Made by a program: the position numbers and the translations under genes. 10,000 nt of DNA, from positions 1-10,000 of the forward strand of contig NZ_JAIWOF010000129.1 in assembly GCF_020217025.1 (NCBI RefSeq), written 5' to 3'. Of this stretch, positions 6,321-10,000 are shown piece after piece (position 1 is the first letter of the stretch; every line of letters begins with the position of its first letter). This DNA is from Flavobacterium sp. (lineage in GTDB: Bacteria; Bacteroidota; Bacteroidia; Flavobacteriales; Flavobacteriaceae). The notes under the pieces are model-generated. The model had not been told where the DNA came from, searched no databases, and was given only the letters and a program-made list of their open reading frames with translations.

Positions 6321-7205
6321 ATGAAAATAGCATTATTTGGTCAATATTATCAAAATAGTACGGCAGAAACAGTACAAAAAGTAGTTTCGTTTTTAGAATC
6401 AAAAGAGATTGAAATTGCATTTGAAGCACATTTTTTAGACATTTTAAAAGAAAAAAAAATCGTTTCAAAAAACTACGAAACCTATTCCTGCCACAAAACA
6501 TTAAATAATGATTTTAAAGCGTTAATAAGTATTGGTGGCGACGGAACCATTTTAAAAGCAGCTACTTTTGTTAGAGATAAAAACATCCCAATAATTGGAA
6601 TTAACGCTGGAAGATTAGGTTTCTTAGCAACGATTCAGTTTGATAACATTGAGCCTCTTTTGCAAAAATTATTGGACAACGATTACGCCATTTCAAAAAG
6701 AACCTTATTAAGTATTGAAACCACTCCTGAATACGACAATTTTAGCGAATTAAATTTTGCTCTAAACGAAGTAACGGTTGCAAGAAAAGACACTACTTCG
6801 ATGATTACCATTATTACGTATTTAAATGGCGAATACCTTACATCGTATTGGGCAGACGGCTTAATTGTTTCAACTCCAACTGGTTCAACAGGATATTCAC
6901 TTAGCTGTGGCGGACCCGTTTTAACTCCAAATGTAGAAAGCTTGGTTATTACACCGATGGCTCCACATAATTTAAATGCTAGACCTTTAGTTATTACAGA
7001 TGATATGGAAATTGAACTTCGCATTTCGGGTAGAGAAGAACAGTTTTTAATTTCATTAGATTCAAGAATATCAGCGGTTTCAAAAGATACGGTGGTAAAA
7101 ATTAAAAAATCGCCTTTTACCATATCAATTATTGAATTTAAAGAAGAATCATTTCTAAATACGATTCGAAAAAAACTACTTTGGGGAGAAGACAAAAGAA
7201 ATTAA
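6321..7205 (+). CDS. nadK: NAD kinase (ATP-NAD kinase)
   Basis: Phosphorylates NAD+ to NADP+ in the cytoplasm, the only route to NADP. 294 residues, typical length. The family hallmarks are all present: G-G-D-G-T at 72-76 with catalytic D74, G-I-N-A-G-R-L-G-F at 93-101, the N-E pair at 149-150, D179, and the glycine-rich T-P-T-G-S-T-G-Y-S-L-S-C-G-G-P at 185-199. P-H-N-L-N-A-R-P lies at 215-222 near the dimer region. No residue of the active site is missing. It starts 11 nt after the CBS protein stop, so the two are probably one transcript and the CBS protein might tune it. The next gene follows after 120 nt, and I see no convincing terminator in between. The Bacteroidota form has the usual C-terminal extension after the sandwich domain. 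Confidence 0.97.
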   Translation: MKIALFGQYYQNSTAETVQKVVSFLESKEIEIAFEAHFLDILKEKKIVSKNYETYSCHKTLNNDFKALISIGGDGTILKAATFVRDKNIPIIGINAGRLGFLATIQFDNIEPLLQKLLDNDYAISKRTLLSIETTPEYDNFSELNFALNEVTVARKDTTSMITIITYLNGEYLTSYWADGLIVSTPTGSTGYSLSCGGPVLTPNVESLVITPMAPHNLNARPLVITDDMEIELRISGREEQFLISLDSRISAVSKDTVVKIKKSPFTISIIEFKEESFLNTIRKKLLWGEDKRN

Positions 7206-7325
7206 CACCTTTGTTATATCATTTTTCGTTTTTTAACGTTTTTAGTTTATCAAAAGACAACAAAAAAATCCTTTAAAATAGGGATAAGAAGTCAATATTG
7301 TTATATTTGCAAACTATTTTAAAAA
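7206..7325 (+). promoter_or_regulatory. Spacer with promoter for the porG-uppS-bamA unit
   Basis: 120 nt, AT-rich. TATATTTG at 7302-7309 exactly matches the TAnnTTTG -7 consensus and would place the transcript start near 7314, about 12 nt before the ATG. No TTG sits at the expected -33 distance. A weak 4-bp stem with a T-run near 7229-7245 is not enough to call a terminator for nadK, so read-through from nadK is possible. Confidence 0.5.
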
Positions 7326-8009
7326 ATGAAGTACTTTTTAATCTATATAACGCTGATTTTCTGCGGGTTTAACACACATGCTCAAATAAACGAATTAGGT
7401 ATATTTGTTGGTGGCGTTAATTATATTGGTGATGTTGGTCCAACGACTTATATCGCACCGAACGAACCTGCAATTGGAATTCTTTATAAATGGAATAGAA
7501 GTCCTAGACATGCTTGGCGATTTTCATATTATCAAGGAAGTTTAAAATCGAAAGACATAGATAGCGATGTTCCAAGCCGATACCTAAGAGGGAATTCATT
7601 TGAAAATAGCGTAAAAGAATTCTCAGCTGGATTGGAATTTAATTTTATGGATTTTGATTTACATGATTCTAAAACAAAGGTTTCTCCTTATGTTTACAGT
7701 GGTGTAAGTTATTTTATTTATGATGAAATTTACATATTAGACAATACAAGCCATCTCGATTATCAAAGTAGTACTTTTGCTATACCAATGATGGTAGGAA
7801 TAAAAGGTAGATTTTTTCAGAATTTTGTAATTGGAGCTGAAGTAGGATTTCGTTATACGTTTACAGACAATTTAGACGGAAGTAATCCTAAAAATGACAA
7901 TTTTGAAACGTTGCGTTTTGGAAATTTAAATAGTAATGATTGGTATGTATTTACCGGTTTAACATTAACATACACATTTGGTAAAAACCCTTGTTTTTGC
8001 GTAAAATAA
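7326..8009 (+). CDS. porG: DUF6089 outer-membrane protein, probable type IX secretion protein PorG
   Basis: 227-residue envelope protein. A Sec signal peptide is followed by T-H-A-Q, so cleavage is likely after A19. The mature part begins with the DUF6089 pattern (E-L-G-I-F-V-G-G-V-N-Y-I-G-D-V-G-P) and continues as alternating aromatic and polar beta strands, ending in T-L-T-Y-T-F; an eight-stranded barrel would fit. G-F-R-Y-T-F-T-D-N-L-D-G at 174-185 is another family-like stretch. In Porphyromonas gingivalis the type IX secretion protein PorG (PG0189) lies directly before uppS and bamA (established knowledge, from memory), and the same order is seen here, which is the main basis for the name. 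PorG is thought to sit in the outer membrane and contact the PorK-PorN ring. The tail has two cysteines, C223 and C225. uppS begins 2 nt after the stop. The PorG call is a synteny-based inference; the envelope barrel call is firmer. Confidence 0.78.
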   Translation: MKYFLIYITLIFCGFNTHAQINELGIFVGGVNYIGDVGPTTYIAPNEPAIGILYKWNRSPRHAWRFSYYQGSLKSKDIDSDVPSRYLRGNSFENSVKEFSAGLEFNFMDFDLHDSKTKVSPYVYSGVSYFIYDEIYILDNTSHLDYQSSTFAIPMMVGIKGRFFQNFVIGAEVGFRYTFTDNLDGSNPKNDNFETLRFGNLNSNDWYVFTGLTLTYTFGKNPCFCVK

Positions 8010-8011
8010 AA

Positions 8012-8767
8012 ATGGAGCTAGTTCAACAAATAAATACAGCAACTCTTCCACAGCATTTAGCCATAATTATGGATGGAAATGGAAGATGGGCTAAACAAAA
8101 GGGATTAATTCGAGCATTGGGCCATGAAAGTGGAACAAAGTCGGTTAAATCTACCGTTGAAACTTGTGCTAAACTTGGAATAAAAAACCTGACGCTTTAC
8201 GCTTTTTCAACTGAAAATTGGAATCGTCCAAAATTAGAAGTAGAGACCTTAATGAAACTGTTAATCTCTTCTTTAAAGAAAGAAATCAAAACATTACAAG
8301 CGAACAATATCAAATTAAATGCTATAGGAAATTTAACAAATTTACCCATAAGCGTTCAAAAAGAATTACAAGAAGTAATAGACAAAACTTCTGAAAACAC
8401 TAGGATGACACTAACTTTAGCACTTAGCTATGGCGCTAGAGAAGAACTCATACAAGCTGTTAAAAAAATTTCAAACAAAGTTAAAAATAATATAATTTCT
8501 GAAGAGGCTATTGACGAATCAATTATTAATCAGCATCTTTACACACACAATTTACCAGATGTCGATTTAGTAATCAGAACAAGTGGCGAACATCGTATAA
8601 GTAATTTCCTGTTATGGCAAATAGCCTATGCAGAATTTTATTTCACGGAAGTCCTTTGGCCTGATTTTTCAGAAAATCATTTATATGAAGCAATTATTAG
8701 TTATCAAAAAAGAGAACGCCGCTTTGGAAAAACTAGCGAACAAATTATACCCGAAAAAAATGTTTAA
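8012..8767 (+). CDS. uppS: Undecaprenyl diphosphate synthase (isoprenyl transferase)
   Basis: Cis-prenyltransferase that adds isopentenyl units to farnesyl diphosphate, making the C55 carrier precursor needed for peptidoglycan and surface glycans; cytosolic at the membrane face. 251 residues, typical. Motifs: H-L-A-I-I-M-D-G-N-G-R-W-A at 15-27 with catalytic D21, G-H-E-S-G at 37-41 (H38), F-S-T-E-N-W at 65-70, and the C-terminal signature D-L-V-I-R-T-S-G-E-H-R-I-S-N-F-L-L-W-Q at 185-203 with R189, R195 and S197, then E208. The ATG at 8012 is chosen: a TTG at 7991 is also in frame but would overlap the preceding gene and add seven residues absent from the family. It follows porG by 2 nt and overlaps bamA by 8 nt, so coupled translation is likely. 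Confidence 0.97.
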   Translation: MELVQQINTATLPQHLAIIMDGNGRWAKQKGLIRALGHESGTKSVKSTVETCAKLGIKNLTLYAFSTENWNRPKLEVETLMKLLISSLKKEIKTLQANNIKLNAIGNLTNLPISVQKELQEVIDKTSENTRMTLTLALSYGAREELIQAVKKISNKVKNNIISEEAIDESIINQHLYTHNLPDVDLVIRTSGEHRISNFLLWQIAYAEFYFTEVLWPDFSENHLYEAIISYQKRERRFGKTSEQIIPEKNV

Positions 8768-10000
8768 AAAAGGATTACAACTACTTTCAATTTTTATATT
8801 ACTAAACAGCTCTTCCATATTTTCTCAAGAAACTAAACTTGAAAACGGAAAAGAATACATATTAGCTAAGGTATCTGTTACAGGAAAAATTTCCTATAAC
8901 GAGCAAACTGTTACAACCTTCACTGGATTGGAAAAAGGACAATCTATCGTTGTTCCGGGAGAAGATATAAGTATAGCTATTAAAAAACTTTGGAAATTAG
9001 GATTATTTTCTGATGTAAATTTTTATGTTAATGAAATTAAAGGTGATAGTATTTACCTTGAATTGAACATCAATGAATTGCCTAAAATTTCTGACATTAA
9101 GATCAAAGGTGTCAAAAAAGGAAAATCAGAAGAAATAATTAAAGAAACTGAATTAAAGAAAGGTAAAATAGTAAATGAAAACTTACTAACTACTACTAAA
9201 AATTATATTGAAAACAAGTATAAAAAAGAAGGTTTTTACAACACTAAAGTAGCCATAAATACGATACCAGACAGTACAAATAGTAATGTTAACATGGTAA
9301 TTAATATAGATAAAGGAACAAAAGTTAAGGTAAAAAGCATCGATTTTGAAGGAAATTCAGAATTAACAGATGCCAAATTAAAAAAAGCATTTAAAAATAC
9401 GAAACAAAAAAATGTCTTACGAATATTTAAATCATCAAAATTCATTAAAGAAAAATACAAAGAAGATTTAGATAACGTTGTTACAAAATACAAAGAAAAA
9501 GGACACAGAGATGCTCGTATTATTTATGACTCGGTATCATATAACAAAAAAAATAACACTATTGCAATCAAAGTAAAAGTAGAAGAAGGAAGAAAATACT
9601 ATTTTGGTGATATTAGATACCTTGGAAATACGGTATATACTGACCGACAATTAAACAACATTTTAGGAATAAAAAAAGGGGATGTTTATAATGGAACCTT
9701 ACTTCAAAAGAGAATTGCAGACCAGTCAAAACCTGATGGATTAGACATAACTAATGAATATCAAAATAACGGTTATTTATTTTCAAGTGTTAATCCAGTT
9801 GAAGTGAGAACTGTTAACGATACTATTGATTTTGAAATTAGAATTACCGAAGGACCAATAGCTTATTTTAATAAAATTACAGTTGTAGGGAATGACAAAA
9901 CGAATGACCATGTAATCTACAGAGAATTAAGAACAAAACCTGGTCAAAAATACAGCAAAGAAGATTTAATTCGATCTATTCGTGAAATTGGTCAATTAGG
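8760..10000 (+). CDS. bamA: Outer-membrane assembly factor BamA, N-terminal part (runs off the right edge)
   Basis: Omp85 protein that folds and inserts beta-barrel proteins into the outer membrane. 413 codons are visible with no stop. The ATG at 8760 overlaps the last 8 nt of uppS in another frame and opens a signal peptide, with cleavage likely before Q23 (S-I-F-S-Q). Five POTRA modules can be laid out: about 32-107, 109-186, 188-277, 279-365, and 367 onward, the last cut by the window. Each shows the beta-alpha-alpha-beta-beta rhythm and a G-x motif such as V-T-G-K, I-K-G-V, F-E-G-N-S, Y-L-G-N-T or V-V-G-N-D. The barrel lies outside. Bacteroidota BamA proteins have about five POTRAs, in agreement. 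Being cotranscribed with porG would tie barrel assembly to a type IX secretion barrel. The alternative, a second Omp85 paralogue such as TamA, is less likely given the five POTRAs and uppS context. Confidence 0.94.
   Translation, partial: MFKKGLQLLSIFILLNSSSIFSQETKLENGKEYILAKVSVTGKISYNEQTVTTFTGLEKGQSIVVPGEDISIAIKKLWKLGLFSDVNFYVNEIKGDSIYLELNINELPKISDIKIKGVKKGKSEEIIKETELKKGKIVNENLLTTTKNYIENKYKKEGFYNTKVAINTIPDSTNSNVNMVINIDKGTKVKVKSIDFEGNSELTDAKLKKAFKNTKQKNVLRIFKSSKFIKEKYKEDLDNVVTKYKEKGHRDARIIYDSVSYNKKNNTIAIKVKVEEGRKYYFGDIRYLGNTVYTDRQLNNILGIKKGDVYNGTLLQKRIADQSKPDGLDITNEYQNNGYLFSSVNPVEVRTVNDTIDFEIRITEGPIAYFNKITVVGNDKTNDHVIYRELRTKPGQKYSKEDLIRSIREIGQL

Noticed and set aside
6298..6501. 67-codon open frame antisense to the start of nadK
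   Set aside because: Phe/Leu-rich shadow produced by A-rich coding sequence on the other strand.
6683..7195. 170-codon open frame antisense to nadK
   Set aside because: Lies wholly inside a well-supported gene, has no recognisable motif and no promoter; a shadow of the coding frame.
7229..7245. Possible terminator after nadK
   Set aside because: Only a 4-bp stem with a T loop and T-run; too weak to call.
7991..8011. TTG start for UppS
   Set aside because: Overlaps the end of the preceding gene and adds residues outside the family; the ATG at 8012 fits family length.
9236..9493. 85-codon open frame antisense to bamA
   Set aside because: Inside the POTRA-coding part of bamA; its hydrophobic character follows from the Lys-rich sense frame.

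Overview
The window is low-GC chromosomal DNA from a member of the Bacteroidota, most likely the Flavobacteriaceae and close to Flavobacterium. Several things point there. The promoters fit the Bacteroidota pattern (a TTG about 20 nt upstream of TAnnTTTG). Start codons follow A-rich tracts rather than Shine-Dalgarno sequences. The DUF6089/PorG-type protein, UppS and BamA lie in the order known from other Bacteroidota. The lipoprotein carries acidic residues right after its lipid-anchored cysteine. All ten genes after the first look intact except the last, which runs off the window; the first gene runs off the left edge.

Left part, minus strand (1-5555). From right to left: pdxJ (vitamin B6 synthesis) with a YbfF-like alpha/beta hydrolase 1 nt behind it; a FadL-type outer-membrane transporter with an SGNH/GDSL lipoprotein 17 nt behind it; a small four-helix membrane protein of the phage-holin-4_2 family; and the N-terminal half of trigger factor (tig). 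Strong hairpins or palindromes separate the units: a 32-nt perfect palindrome before the FadL promoter, a canonical terminator after the SGNH gene, and a 14-bp inverted repeat merged with the tig promoter.

Right part, plus strand (5650-10000). A 94-nt divergent spacer separates pdxJ from a CBS-domain protein followed 11 nt later by NAD kinase. After a 120-nt spacer with a good -7 promoter element come a PorG-like DUF6089 protein, uppS and bamA. These three are packed with a 2-nt gap and an 8-nt overlap, so they very probably form one transcript for envelope biogenesis: a type IX secretion component, synthesis of the lipid carrier for peptidoglycan and glycans, and outer-membrane protein assembly.

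This is mostly ordinary core genome. I see no rRNA, tRNA, CRISPR, insertion sequence or prophage module and no gene-free stretch over 300 bases. The points most worth a second look are the two large palindromes beside promoters, the transporter-lipase pair, and the uncharacterised CBS/ACT-like protein coupled to NAD kinase.
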